The translations under genes were made by a program, and so were the position numbers. A model generated the notes under the pieces. The model ran no database searches, was not told where the DNA came from, and saw only the letters and a program-made list of their open reading frames with translations. Shown one piece after another: positions 8,524 through 15,317 of a stretch of 34,265 bases of DNA. Position 1 is the first letter of the stretch; every line of letters starts with the position of its first letter. This DNA is from Candidatus Eiseniibacteriota bacterium (GTDB taxonomy: Bacteria > Eisenbacteria > RBG-16-71-46): positions 1 to 34,265 of the forward strand of contig JANYBS010000153.1 in assembly GCA_025360715.1 (NCBI GenBank), written 5' to 3'.

Positions 8524-8835
8524 TCATGCCCTCACGTCGATGCGCTGCCCGGTGGGCGCGCCCGGCGCCGGCGCGGCGGCAGCCGCGCGCGACGGCCGGT
8601 AGGTGGCAGAGCCCAGCGCCGCCTGCTGCGTGAAGAAGGCGCGCTCGTCCTCGGTGAGCAGTTGCCACAACGTGGACTGCTGAGGGGCTTGTGACTGCTG
8701 TGCCGCCGACGCGCTCGCAGGTGCGGCGGACCCTGGCGACGCGGCGGCCTTCACCGTCACGGCAGGATCCGAGACCCGCGCCGCGCGCAGTTCCGGGAAC
8801 GGCCGGATGGAGTTCGACGGTCCTTGGACGCTCAT
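8524..8835 (-). CDS. Uncharacterised 103-residue protein in the flagellar rod operon
   Basis: I do not recognise a named family. The protein has a low-complexity Ala/Ser/Gln middle, then one conserved-looking block near residues 56-80 (LWQLLTEDERAFFTQQAALG followed by SATYRP), and an Ala/Pro-rich tail. There is no signal peptide or membrane segment. It has a good GAGGGGAG ribosome site directly before the ATG, sits 19 bases after flgC and 4 bases before fliE, and so is translated as part of the operon. The position, between two rod-adjacent genes, points to a small accessory of rod or MS-ring assembly. That role is inference from context alone. Confidence 0.7.
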   Translation of the reverse strand: MSVQGPSNSIRPFPELRAARVSDPAVTVKAAASPGSAAPASASAAQQSQAPQQSTLWQLLTEDERAFFTQQAALGSATYRPSRAAAAAPAPGAPTGQRIDVRA

Positions 8836-8854
8836 GCTCCCCTCGATTCGCTTT

Positions 8855-9283
8855 TCAGATGTCCAGCGCGCGACGCAACATGCTCTTCGCGGCCTGGAAC
8901 ACGGTGACGTTCGCTTCGTGGACGCGGCGGACGATCATGAGATCCACCAGCTCGCTGTTCACGTCGACATTCGGATACTCGACGAAGCCCTGCGCGTTCG
9001 CGTCCGGATGACCCGGGTCGTACACGAGCCGGCCCGGCCGCTGGTCCTTGACGACCTGCAGGCTCGCCTGGCCCGTCTTGGGGTCGACGCCGAGTTGCGC
9101 CACTTCACGCTTGTAGGCGCCACCCTCGGGCGTACGCGTGACCTCGGCGTTCGCAAGGTTCGACGAGATGACCTCGAGGAACTTCTGCTGTGTCGCCATG
9201 CCGTCGGCGGCGGTGCCGAGCCCGGGCATGAGCTGGCGCACGGGCCGAGGCCACTGCGCGAAGCGCGAGATGGCGTCAGCCAC
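8855..9283 (-). CDS. flgC: Proximal rod protein FlgC
   Basis: FlgC is one of the proximal rod subunits. The family features are present: ATQQKFLEVISSNLANAEVT (the conserved rod/hook N-terminal motif), then RLVYDPGHPDANAQGFVEYP, then NVDVNSELVDLMIVRRVHEA and a C-terminal helical end. The frame is open upstream, but I place the start at the GTG at 9283, which gives 142 residues (the family is about 134-150) and an 8-base overlap with flgB. The first in-frame ATG (9229) would leave only 124. No strong ribosome site precedes the GTG, so the start is the weakest point. Confidence 0.88.
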   Translation of the reverse strand: MADAISRFAQWPRPVRQLMPGLGTAADGMATQQKFLEVISSNLANAEVTRTPEGGAYKREVAQLGVDPKTGQASLQVVKDQRPGRLVYDPGHPDANAQGFVEYPNVDVNSELVDLMIVRRVHEANVTVFQAAKSMLRRALDI

Positions 9284-9575
9284 GGTCTTTGAGCGCCGCG
9301 CGCAACCGCGCGTACGCCCCCTGGAGCAGCTTGGCGTCGGCCTCATAGCGGAGCTGCGTGTCCGCGAGAGACGCCATATCACGCTCGAGATCGACCTGAC
9401 TGATCTTCGCGTTCGCGCTCTTGGCCTGCAGCGCGTTCGAGAACTCGGTCTGGGTGCTGGTGTTGAGCGCGTTCGAGACACGCGCAGCGATGGCACGATG
9501 CGTGGCCGAGGTCTCCTCGAGACCCCCTCGCAGCATCGACGTCACCGTCCCACTTCCGAACAGTCCCTTGATCAT
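9276..9575 (-). CDS. flgB: Proximal rod protein FlgB (short form)
   Basis: FlgB is the first proximal rod subunit. From the ATG at 9575, preceded by GAGGGGGAG, it is 99 residues. The N-terminal helix runs into ARVSNALNTSTQTEF, which takes the place of the usual N-x-AN-x-x-T-x-G-Y motif. The C-terminal VDLERDMASLADTQLRYEA block is a good FlgB match. The family usually has 110-140 residues; the variable middle segment is largely missing here. It is the first gene of the operon, about 26 bases after the expected transcription start of a sigma-54 promoter. Confidence 0.85.
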   Translation of the reverse strand: MIKGLFGSGTVTSMLRGGLEETSATHRAIAARVSNALNTSTQTEFSNALQAKSANAKISQVDLERDMASLADTQLRYEADAKLLQGAYARLRAALKDRG

Positions 9576-9611
9576 GGCTCCCCCTCGTGAGCTTTCCCAA
9601 GGGGGCTCTAC

Positions 9612-9627
9612 TGCAAGCCGTGGGCCG
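9612..9627 (-). promoter_or_regulatory. Sigma-54 promoter for the flgB operon
   Basis: On the minus strand the 16-mer reads CGGCCCACGGCTTGCA. It has the invariant GG, ten bases, then GC, with a perfect TTGCA at -12; the -24 half (CGGCCC against TGGCAC) is weaker. The expected transcript start is near 9601, about 26 bases before flgB. The adjacent NtrC-type activator gene supports it. Confidence 0.7.
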
Positions 9628-9775
9628 TTCGGCTTGGCCGCGCGCGCCATGGTGCCACCTGTGGCGCGAAGTGGCGGTGATAAGGCGAGCTACACAGCGC
9701 GGGCCCGGCGCTCGATGGGGGATCCTGGGCGCTCGCAGCAGACGACCGCAGCCGCCGTTCGGCAGAAGGTGCCGG

Positions 9776-9816
9776 AAAAAAGTGCCGCGCCCGGCGGCGT
9801 GAGCCACTGGGCGCGG
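9776..9816 (-). terminator. Rho-independent terminator after flgR
   Basis: Reading the minus strand, an 8-base-pair stem CCGCGCCC/GGGCGCGG with a 16-base loop is followed by CAC and a run of six T. It lies 30 bases past the flgR stop and before the flgB promoter, so it separates the activator from the operon. Confidence 0.75.
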
Positions 9817-9845
9817 TGAGTGGGATCCGGCGCTCGCCGGCGCGC

Positions 9846-11228
9846 TCAGGCGGCTGCTTCGGGCGGCCCGTTGAGCTTGGTGCGCAGCGTTCGCTCGCTG
9901 ATGCCCAGCAGCGCCGCGGCCTTCGCGCGATGGCCACCCGTGGCGACCAGTGCGCGCTCGATGGCGATGCGTTCGAGCTCGCGCAGGTTGAGCGGCGTCT
10001 CGGCCGGCGTCGCCGCAACGGCGCCGGGCGCAGAGGCGGGCGCAGGAGCCGCCGCGCGCGAGGCACCCGGTGACTCGCCGAACGCCTCGGGACCCAAGGC
10101 GCCGCCGCGATTGAGCAGCACCGCGCGCTCGACCGCATTGGCGAGCTCGCGGATGTTGCCAGTCCATGGCCGCGCGCGCAGCACGTCGAAGGTCTCGCGC
10201 TTCACCTCGGGCGCGCGCACGCCAAGCTCGGCGGCGGTGAGGTCGGCGAAGTGCTTGACCAGTACGGGCAGGTCTTCCAGCCGCTCGCGCAAGGCTGGCG
10301 TGCGCACCGGCACCACCGCGACGCGGAAATAGAGGTCGCGCCGGAACCGGCCCGCCTCGACCTCGGCCAGCAGATCGCGGTTAGTGGTCGCGACGATGCG
10401 CACATCGACACGCACGCTCTGATTACCACCCACGCGCTCGAATTCCTGTTCCTGGATGGCCCGCAGCAGCTTCGCCTGCAGGTCCAGGCGCATCTCCGAG
10501 ATCTCATCCAACAAAAGTGTTCCGCGGTGGGCGCGCTCGAACGCACCCGGCTGGCGCTGCGTGGCGCCCGTGAATGCGCCGCGCTCGTGGCCGAACAGCG
10601 TGCTTTCGACCAAGCCCTCGGGCAGGGCCGCGCAGTTCACGGTCACGAATGGCTGGTCATGGCGCGGGCTCTGCTCATGCACAGCGCGCGCGAAGAGCTC
10701 TTTGCCCGTACCGGACTCGCCCTCGAGCAGCACCGTCGCGCGAGTGGGTGCGACTCGCGAGAGCGTCTCCATGACGTCGCGTAGCGCTGGGGAGTCACCC
10801 ACGATTGTCCGGCGGCCGCGCAGGGTACTCAACTCGCGTTTGTAGGCTTCGTTCTCGCGCCGCAGCCGGGCGACCTCGATCGCGTTGTTCACCGCGATGC
10901 GCAGAGCCTCCTGACGAAGCGGCTTCGTGAGGTAGTCCACCGCACCATGGCGGATCGAGAGTACCGCGTGCTCGATGCTGGAATACCCGGTCATGATGAT
11001 GACGGGGATATCGTGGCCCTGGAGGCGCAACTGCTCGAGCAGGTCGAGCCCGGTGGCCTGGGGCATGCGGTAGTCCGAGATGATCAGGTCGAAAGCCTGG
11101 TGACGGATCGCCTGGAGTCCCTCATCGACACTGGTCGCCAGCACAGGCTGGTGCCCGATCTGGGTGAGATGGTGTTCCAGCACCACGCCGACCGACGGCT
11201 CGTCATCGATACAAAGGATGTTGGACAT
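9846..11228 (-). CDS. NtrC-family sigma-54 activator, FlgR-like
   Basis: The 460-residue protein is a complete NtrC-type response regulator. The receiver domain (1-120) has the acidic pair Asp8/Asp9, phosphoacceptor Asp52 (in SDYRMP), and Lys102. The AAA+ domain (about 140-375) has Walker A GESGTGKE at 170-177, the sigma-54-binding loop GAFTGA at 217-222 and Walker B LLLDEIS at 238-244. A Fis-type helix-turn-helix closes the protein (about 415-455, HRAKAAALLGISERTLRTKL). It lies directly upstream of the sigma-54 promoter of flgB, which suggests it activates the hook-basal body genes, as FlgR/FleR/FlbD do. No partner sensor kinase is in the window. It is separated from flgL by divergent promoters. 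Confidence 0.9.
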   Translation of the reverse strand: MSNILCIDDEPSVGVVLEHHLTQIGHQPVLATSVDEGLQAIRHQAFDLIISDYRMPQATGLDLLEQLRLQGHDIPVIIMTGYSSIEHAVLSIRHGAVDYLTKPLRQEALRIAVNNAIEVARLRRENEAYKRELSTLRGRRTIVGDSPALRDVMETLSRVAPTRATVLLEGESGTGKELFARAVHEQSPRHDQPFVTVNCAALPEGLVESTLFGHERGAFTGATQRQPGAFERAHRGTLLLDEISEMRLDLQAKLLRAIQEQEFERVGGNQSVRVDVRIVATTNRDLLAEVEAGRFRRDLYFRVAVVPVRTPALRERLEDLPVLVKHFADLTAAELGVRAPEVKRETFDVLRARPWTGNIRELANAVERAVLLNRGGALGPEAFGESPGASRAAAPAPASAPGAVAATPAETPLNLRELERIAIERALVATGGHRAKAAALLGISERTLRTKLNGPPEAAA

Positions 11229-11289
11229 GGCCCTCGTGTCTCATCTCGCCCCCTCTTCTGAGGAGGTCGTCAACGCCGCCGGTCCGCCA

Positions 11290-11310
11290 GCCCCCGGGAA
11301 TGTCGGGGGC
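11290..11310. repeat. Inverted repeat between flgR and flgL
   Basis: A perfect 7-base inverted repeat (GCCCCCG, 7-base loop, CGGGGGC) lies between the divergent flgR and flgL starts, just upstream of the flgL promoter. No T run follows on either strand, so it is not a terminator. A regulator site is possible but unproven. Confidence 0.4.
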
Positions 11311-11320
11311 GAAAGGCAGA

Positions 11321-11349
11321 TCAAGGTGGCTGTCAATGTAGCCGATACT
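11321..11349 (+). promoter_or_regulatory. Sigma-28 promoter for flgL
   Basis: TCAAGGTG, 13 bases, then CCGATACT, matching the FliA-type pattern (TCAAGTTT or TAAAGTTT, 12 bases, CCGATAA) with one extra spacer base. It ends about 34 bases before the flgL ATG. Confidence 0.65.
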
Positions 11350-11382
11350 AACGCCATCGTCACCGCACGCACGAGGGGGCTT

Positions 11383-12249
11383 ATGCGGATCACCAATCTG
11401 ATGCTGACTGCAAATCTCATGTCCGGCCTGCGCGGCCGGATGAGCTCGATCGCCCGCGCTTCGGCTCAGGTATCGACGGGTAGGCGCATCCAGACCATCT
11501 CGGATGATCCGGTGGACGCCTCGCAGGTCATGCGCATGGAAGCTCAGGCGCGCGACATCGACCAGTACCGGCGCAATGGCACCTTCGCGACGACCAAGCT
11601 GTCGACCGAAGACGTGGCCCTGACCAGCCTGCGCAAGGTCATCCAGCAAGCGAAGGATCTGGCCGTGGGCGTGAAGAGCGCCAACCCCAGCGATCCGGAC
11701 CGTCTGGCGGCGCTCAACACGGCCAAAGCCCTTAAAGACCAGATGGTCGCTCTGGGCAACTCCAAAGTGGGCGATGAGTACATCTTCGGCGGCGACCAGA
11801 GCACCACGCCGCCATTCCAGGCCAATGGCACGTACGTGGGCGACACCACGGTGCGCAGCATCCCCGTGAACAGCGGGGTCACGGTGGCCGTGAACCATGC
11901 GGGCCAGCCGCTCTTCACCGACGCGCTGGCCGCCATCGACAACATGATCACGCAGCTGCAGTCGGGGAGCCCATCGCAGATCTCCGCGTCCACGCAGAAC
12001 CTGAACGACGCCGACCAGACCGCGCTGGCCAGCCAGACCGAAGTCGGCTCGCGGCTGCAGTCGATCAAGAATGTGAGCGAGCAACTCGGTGCGCAGAGCA
12101 CCGCCCTGCTCGATCGCCGCGACGCGGTGCTGAACATCGACCCCGCGCAGGCGATCGTGAACATGCAGCAGGAACAGCTGGCGCTCGAGCGTTCGTATTC
12201 GGTGATCGGCCGCGTCATGCAGGCCTCGCTCACGGACTACTTGCGCTAG
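11383..12249 (+). CDS. flgL: Hook-filament junction protein FlgL
   Basis: FlgL forms the second junction layer between hook and filament. From the ATG at 11383 (GAGGGGGC just upstream) the protein is 288 residues and opens MRITNLMLTANLMSGLRGRM, the standard FlgL beginning. The flagellin-like N-terminal helix with STGRRIQTISDDPVDA and a C-terminal helical domain ending in ERSYSVIGRVMQASLTDYL also fit. The middle contains NSKVGDEYIFGGDQSTTPPF, another FlgL hallmark. The same frame runs open into the flgR region but carries no FlgL sequence there. flgK, normally beside flgL, is not in the window. Confidence 0.93.
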   Translation: MRITNLMLTANLMSGLRGRMSSIARASAQVSTGRRIQTISDDPVDASQVMRMEAQARDIDQYRRNGTFATTKLSTEDVALTSLRKVIQQAKDLAVGVKSANPSDPDRLAALNTAKALKDQMVALGNSKVGDEYIFGGDQSTTPPFQANGTYVGDTTVRSIPVNSGVTVAVNHAGQPLFTDALAAIDNMITQLQSGSPSQISASTQNLNDADQTALASQTEVGSRLQSIKNVSEQLGAQSTALLDRRDAVLNIDPAQAIVNMQQEQLALERSYSVIGRVMQASLTDYLR

Positions 12250-12274
12250 CCCAGACAGCATCGCGGCAGCTCTC

Positions 12275-12313
12275 GCGGCCCATCGCATCACGCGGTGGGC
12301 CGCGATTCTTTTT
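12275..12313 (+). terminator. Rho-independent terminator after flgL
   Basis: An 8-base-pair stem GCGGCCCA/TGGGCCGC with a 13-base loop is followed by GATTCTTTTT. It lies 25 bases after the flgL stop and just before the promoter of the first flagellin gene. Confidence 0.85.
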
Positions 12314-12334
12314 CGCGGAGCGCGCGAGCGCCCC

Positions 12335-12367
12335 TCAAGTTCTGTGAGGCCCGCCCGAAGCTAGGCA
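12335..12367 (+). promoter_or_regulatory. Sigma-28 promoter for the first flagellin gene
   Basis: TCAAGTTC, exactly 12 bases, then CCGAAGCTAGG. Spacing equals the FliA consensus. The same block, with the same spacing and the same GCTAGG ending, precedes the second flagellin gene. Confidence 0.75.
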
Positions 12368-12386
12368 GCGTTGGTCCACTGTGCAC

Positions 12387-12437
12387 CCGGCAGAATGCCG
12401 GAAGAAAGACTCACAACCCTAGAAAGGGAATCTCGCC
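12387..12437 (+). promoter_or_regulatory. Flagellin 1 mRNA leader with hairpin and conserved ribosome site
   Basis: The leader contains a small hairpin (CCGGCA, GAA loop, TGCCGG at 12387-12401) and GAAAGGGA eight bases before the ATG. CCGGCAGAA and GAAAGGGA followed by CTCGC recur in the leader of the second flagellin. With flbT and flaF nearby, this leader is a candidate target for post-transcriptional control; that is inference. Confidence 0.45.
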
Positions 12438-13250
12438 ATGGCGATCAATGACATCACCCTCGCTGGCAGCATGCGCGGCAACCTCGTCTCCCTGCAGGCC
12501 GTCGCGATGCTCCAGAGCCGCACGACCCAGCGCCTGTCCACCGGCAAGAAGGTCAACAGCGCCGTGGACGATCCGTCGGCGTTCTTCGCGGCCCAGAACC
12601 ACATGGCCCGGGCCAACGACCTCGCCGCCCGCAAGGACCAGATGGGCGAAGCGATCCAGACCGTGAAGGCCGGCCTCCAAGGCATCGACGGCATCTCGGC
12701 GCTGATCCAGCAGGCGAAGGGCCTCGCGGCGTCGGCGCGTTCGGCGACCGTCACGGACCGCGCTGCGCTGGCGACACAGTTCGACGCGCTCCGCACGCAG
12801 ATCACCCAGATGGCCGGCGATGCGTCGTACAAGGGCACGAACTTCCTGGCCTCCGGCTCGCTCGTCGTCGACTTCAATGAGGCCGCGAGCGCGTCGCTCA
12901 CGATCTCGGGCTTCGACGCCTCGGCGACCGGTCTCGCGATCAATGCGGCCGCCGGCAGCTGGGCGACCAACGCGAACATCGACGCGGCCGTCTCGGACAT
13001 GGACACGGCGCTCACGACGCTGCGTGCGAGTGCGAAGACGCTGGCCTCGAACAATGGCGTCATCACCGCGCGCCAGAGCTTCACGCAGGACATCATCTCC
13101 ACGCTCACGGCCGGCGCCGACCAGCTCACCTCCGCCGACGTGAACGAGGAAGGCGCGAACATGCTGGCCCTGCAGACCCGCCAGCAGCTGGGTGTGGTCG
13201 CCCTGCAGCTCTCGTCGCAGGCGCAGCAGAGCATCATGCGACTGTTCTAG
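12438..13250 (+). CDS. Flagellin (first copy)
   Basis: The 270-residue flagellin consists almost only of the D0/D1 helical core with a short central insert (about residues 140-175), so the filament should lack large outer domains. The N-terminus (AINDITLAGSMRGNLVSLQ, then TTQRLSTGKKVNSAVDDPSA) and the C-terminus (EEGANMLALQTRQQLGVVAL) are diagnostic. The opening and the ARKDQMGEAIQTVK segment closely resemble flagellins of Rhodospirillales-type alphaproteobacteria. It is followed by a strong terminator and has its own sigma-28 promoter. The second copy, 260 bases downstream, is about 80% identical by eye. It contains no cysteine. Confidence 0.95.
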   Translation: MAINDITLAGSMRGNLVSLQAVAMLQSRTTQRLSTGKKVNSAVDDPSAFFAAQNHMARANDLAARKDQMGEAIQTVKAGLQGIDGISALIQQAKGLAASARSATVTDRAALATQFDALRTQITQMAGDASYKGTNFLASGSLVVDFNEAASASLTISGFDASATGLAINAAAGSWATNANIDAAVSDMDTALTTLRASAKTLASNNGVITARQSFTQDIISTLTAGADQLTSADVNEEGANMLALQTRQQLGVVALQLSSQAQQSIMRLF

Positions 13251-13315
13251 TCCCAAGAAGGGGACGCCGGCGCAGGACGCGCCGGCAGCTCGCCCCGGCA
13301 CAGGGACGTCACCGG

Positions 13316-13355
13316 CGGCGGCTCCGCTCGATCGAGCGGGGCCGCCGTGCTTTTT
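13316..13355 (+). terminator. Rho-independent terminator after the first flagellin
   Basis: An almost perfect 32-base palindrome (13316-13347, about 14 usable stem pairs with one G-U, tetraloop ATCG region) is followed by TGCTTTTTC. It is one of the strongest terminators in the window. Confidence 0.88.
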
Positions 13356-13403
13356 CTGCTGTATCCGCTGCGATTTGCAAGCCAGGAAAGCGTTCGCGGC
13401 CCC

Positions 13404-13436
13404 TCAAGTTCCTGCCGAGGGACCCGACGCTAGGGC
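13404..13436 (+). promoter_or_regulatory. Sigma-28 promoter for the second flagellin gene
   Basis: TCAAGTTC, exactly 12 bases, then CCGACGCTAGG. It has the same layout as the promoter of the first flagellin gene. Confidence 0.75.
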
Positions 13437-13456
13437 TGTCGGCATATCGCCGGCAG

Positions 13457-13510
13457 CCGGCAGAAGCCAGGCGAGAAACCTATAGGATCCCACGAAAGGG
13501 ACCTCGCACC
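13457..13510 (+). promoter_or_regulatory. Flagellin 2 mRNA leader sharing motifs with flagellin 1
   Basis: CCGGCAGAA (13457-13465) and GAAAGGGA (13494-13501) followed by CCTCGC repeat the motifs of the first flagellin leader in the same order, while the sequence between them differs. This selective conservation suggests a shared translational control site. Confidence 0.4.
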
Positions 13511-14326
13511 ATGGCTATCAATGACATCACCCTCGCGGGCAGCATGCGCACCAACCTCGTCAATCTGCAGGGCGTCGCTACACTGCAGGCTCGCACCACG
13601 CAGCGTCTGTCGACCGGCAAGAAGGTCAACAGCGCTGTGGACGATCCGTCGGCCTTCTTCGCGGCTCAGAATCACCAGAACCGCGCGGCGGACCTTGCGG
13701 CTCGTAAGGACCAGGTGGGTGAAGCGATCCAGACCGTCAAGGCCGCTCTCCAGGGCCTCGACGGCATCAGCGCGCTGATCCAGCAGGCGAAGGGCCTCAC
13801 GGCGTCGGCCCGTTCGGCGAACACTGCGGACCGTGCCTCGCTGGCCACGCAGTTCGACGCACTGCGCACGCAGATCACGCAGCTCGCGGGCGACGCCAGC
13901 TACAAGGGTACCAACTTCCTGGCGTCGGGCAGCTCGCTCACGGTGAGCTTCAACGAAAGTGGCACGTCCTCGCTGACGGTCTCGGGCTTCGACGCTTCGG
14001 CGACGGGTCTGGCCATCAACGCCGCGGCCGGTAGCTGGGCTTCGAACGCGAACATCGATTCGGCGAACACCGATCTCAATGCCGCGCTCAACACGCTCCG
14101 CACGGACGCGAAGTCGCTGGCGTCGAACAACGGCGTCATGACCACGCGTCAGGATTTCACGACGCAGTTGATCAACACGGAGTCGTCCGGCGCGGACATG
14201 CTGACCGCGGCGGACACGAACGAGGAAGGCGCGAACATGCTGGCGCTGCAGACGCGTCAGCAGCTCGGTGTCGTCGCCCTCCAGCTGTCGTCGCAGGCCC
14301 AGCAGTCGGTCCTGCGTCTGTTCTAG
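13511..14326 (+). CDS. Flagellin (second copy)
   Basis: The 271-residue filament subunit is nearly collinear with the first copy. Differences are spread through the protein and concentrate in the central surface-exposed part (one extra Ser near 142, SLTVSFNESGTSSL) and near 195-245; both termini are almost unchanged. It has its own sigma-28 promoter and leader. The stretch after the stop has a hairpin but no T run, so transcription may continue into flbT and flaF. Both copies look intact, so the filament may be mixed or the two genes may be used at different times. Confidence 0.95.
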   Translation: MAINDITLAGSMRTNLVNLQGVATLQARTTQRLSTGKKVNSAVDDPSAFFAAQNHQNRAADLAARKDQVGEAIQTVKAALQGLDGISALIQQAKGLTASARSANTADRASLATQFDALRTQITQLAGDASYKGTNFLASGSSLTVSFNESGTSSLTVSGFDASATGLAINAAAGSWASNANIDSANTDLNAALNTLRTDAKSLASNNGVMTTRQDFTTQLINTESSGADMLTAADTNEEGANMLALQTRQQLGVVALQLSSQAQQSVLRLF

Positions 14327-14349
14327 ACGAACGCGGGCCAGTAAGCGGT

Positions 14350-14371
14350 GGCGGGCCAGAAACGGCCCGCC
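14350..14371 (+). repeat. Hairpin after the second flagellin gene
   Basis: Perfect 8-base stem GGCGGGCC/GGCCCGCC with a 6-base loop, 24 bases after the stop. No T run follows, so it may protect the 3' end or only partly terminate transcription before flbT. Confidence 0.5.
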
Positions 14372-14509
14372 CCGCCGCCGGCCCAGACAGCCACAGAGGC
14401 GAGCAGGGTGAGCCGGAGACAGAATGCCATCCGGCTCCACCTTGACCCGCCGAAGTGGCGACCACGAAACACGAACGAGGAAGAAACCTCCTCTGAGGAA
14501 GAAGACCTC

Positions 14510-14899
14510 ATGGCACTGCGACTGACGCTGAAACCGAATGAACGCGCCATCCTGGGCGGAGCCGTACTCACGAATGGGAAGCATCGTGCCGAACTATTCG
14601 TGGAGACTGAAGTGCCCGTGCTGCGCGGCAGCGACATCCTCAGCCCATCGGCCGTGAAGACGCCCTGCGAACGCATCGTCCTCGCCGTCCAGCTGATGTA
14701 TATCGATCCCGCGCATCGTGAGGTGCATCACCAGACCTACCTCGCGCTAGTCGAGGACGTGCTCGATGCAAGCCCCAGTTCGCGACGCTTGCTCGATCCA
14801 CTGGACGAGAGCGTGCGGACCGGCCAGTTCTATCAGGCTCTCAAGCAGGGCCGGCAGCTTCTCGCTTACGAGAAGGAGCTCCTCTCGGATGTTCGCTAG
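14510..14899 (+). CDS. flbT: Flagellin regulatory protein FlbT
   Basis: FlbT is known from Caulobacter, where it binds flagellin mRNA leaders and lowers flagellin translation until the hook is complete. The 129-residue protein matches the family: LRLTLKPNERAILGGAVL at the start, a central LRGSDIL, and TPCERIVLAVQLMYIDP near residues 59-75. I chose the ATG at 14510, where the FlbT similarity begins; GAGGAAG lies about 10 bases before it. The open frame upstream is not coding in character. flaF overlaps its end by 11 bases. FlbT is best known in alphaproteobacteria, so its presence matters for the origin of this locus. Confidence 0.85.
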   Translation: MALRLTLKPNERAILGGAVLTNGKHRAELFVETEVPVLRGSDILSPSAVKTPCERIVLAVQLMYIDPAHREVHHQTYLALVEDVLDASPSSRRLLDPLDESVRTGQFYQALKQGRQLLAYEKELLSDVR

Positions 14900-15296
14900 C
14901 GCACGTCGCGCCTACGATTCGGGTTCCAAGACCACGGCATCGGGGCGCGAGCTCGAGGCCCGGGCGTTGTACAAGGCGGCGCGCCTTCTGGAGGAGTGCC
15001 GCCTCGCCTGGGACGCCGCAGACCGGCCGCAGCGGCTGGATGACGCGCTACGTTACAATCTGAAGCTCTGGACATTCTTCCAAGGGGAATTGGCGTCGCC
15101 GCAGTGCGAGCTGCCCCGCGAGATACGAATCAACCTGCTGCGGATCAGTCAGTTCGTCGACAAGCGTAGCTTCACGATGCTGGCCACCCCGACGCCGGAG
15201 GGCGTCAAGGCCCTGATCGATATCGACCGTCATATCGCGTCGGGACTTTCGGCGCAGCTCGAACCCACACCAGCAGCTCCGGTGGCGGGAGCCTGA
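14889..15296 (+). CDS. flaF: Flagellar biosynthesis regulator FlaF
   Basis: FlaF is the partner of FlbT; in Caulobacter it promotes flagellin production and secretion. The 135-residue protein shows the family plan: a Y near the start (ARRAYDS), helices containing LYKAARLLEECR, then LDDALRYNLKLWTFFQGEL, a third helical block, and a closing ALIDIDRHIASGL that mirrors the LIDINR-x-I-x-x-GL end of FlaF. The ATG at 14889 lies inside the end of flbT; the much longer open frame upstream lacks FlaF similarity. It is transcribed with flbT. Confidence 0.82.
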   Translation: MFASARRAYDSGSKTTASGRELEARALYKAARLLEECRLAWDAADRPQRLDDALRYNLKLWTFFQGELASPQCELPREIRINLLRISQFVDKRSFTMLATPTPEGVKALIDIDRHIASGLSAQLEPTPAAPVAGA

Positions 15297-15317
15297 GACG
15301 ACATGCGTTTCGCGCTG

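Noticed and set aside
9642-9657. TGGCAC on the minus strand as a second sigma-54 -24 box upstream of flgB
   Set aside because: The -24 half is perfect, but the -12 position has no GC at the required 10-base spacing and no TTGC. The site at 9612-9627 fits better.
12331-12346. CCCCTCAAGTTC upstream of the first flagellin considered as a sigma-54 site, by analogy with flgM
   Set aside because: The -24 GG and the -12 GC are both absent at the flagellin promoters; only the sigma-28 reading fits.
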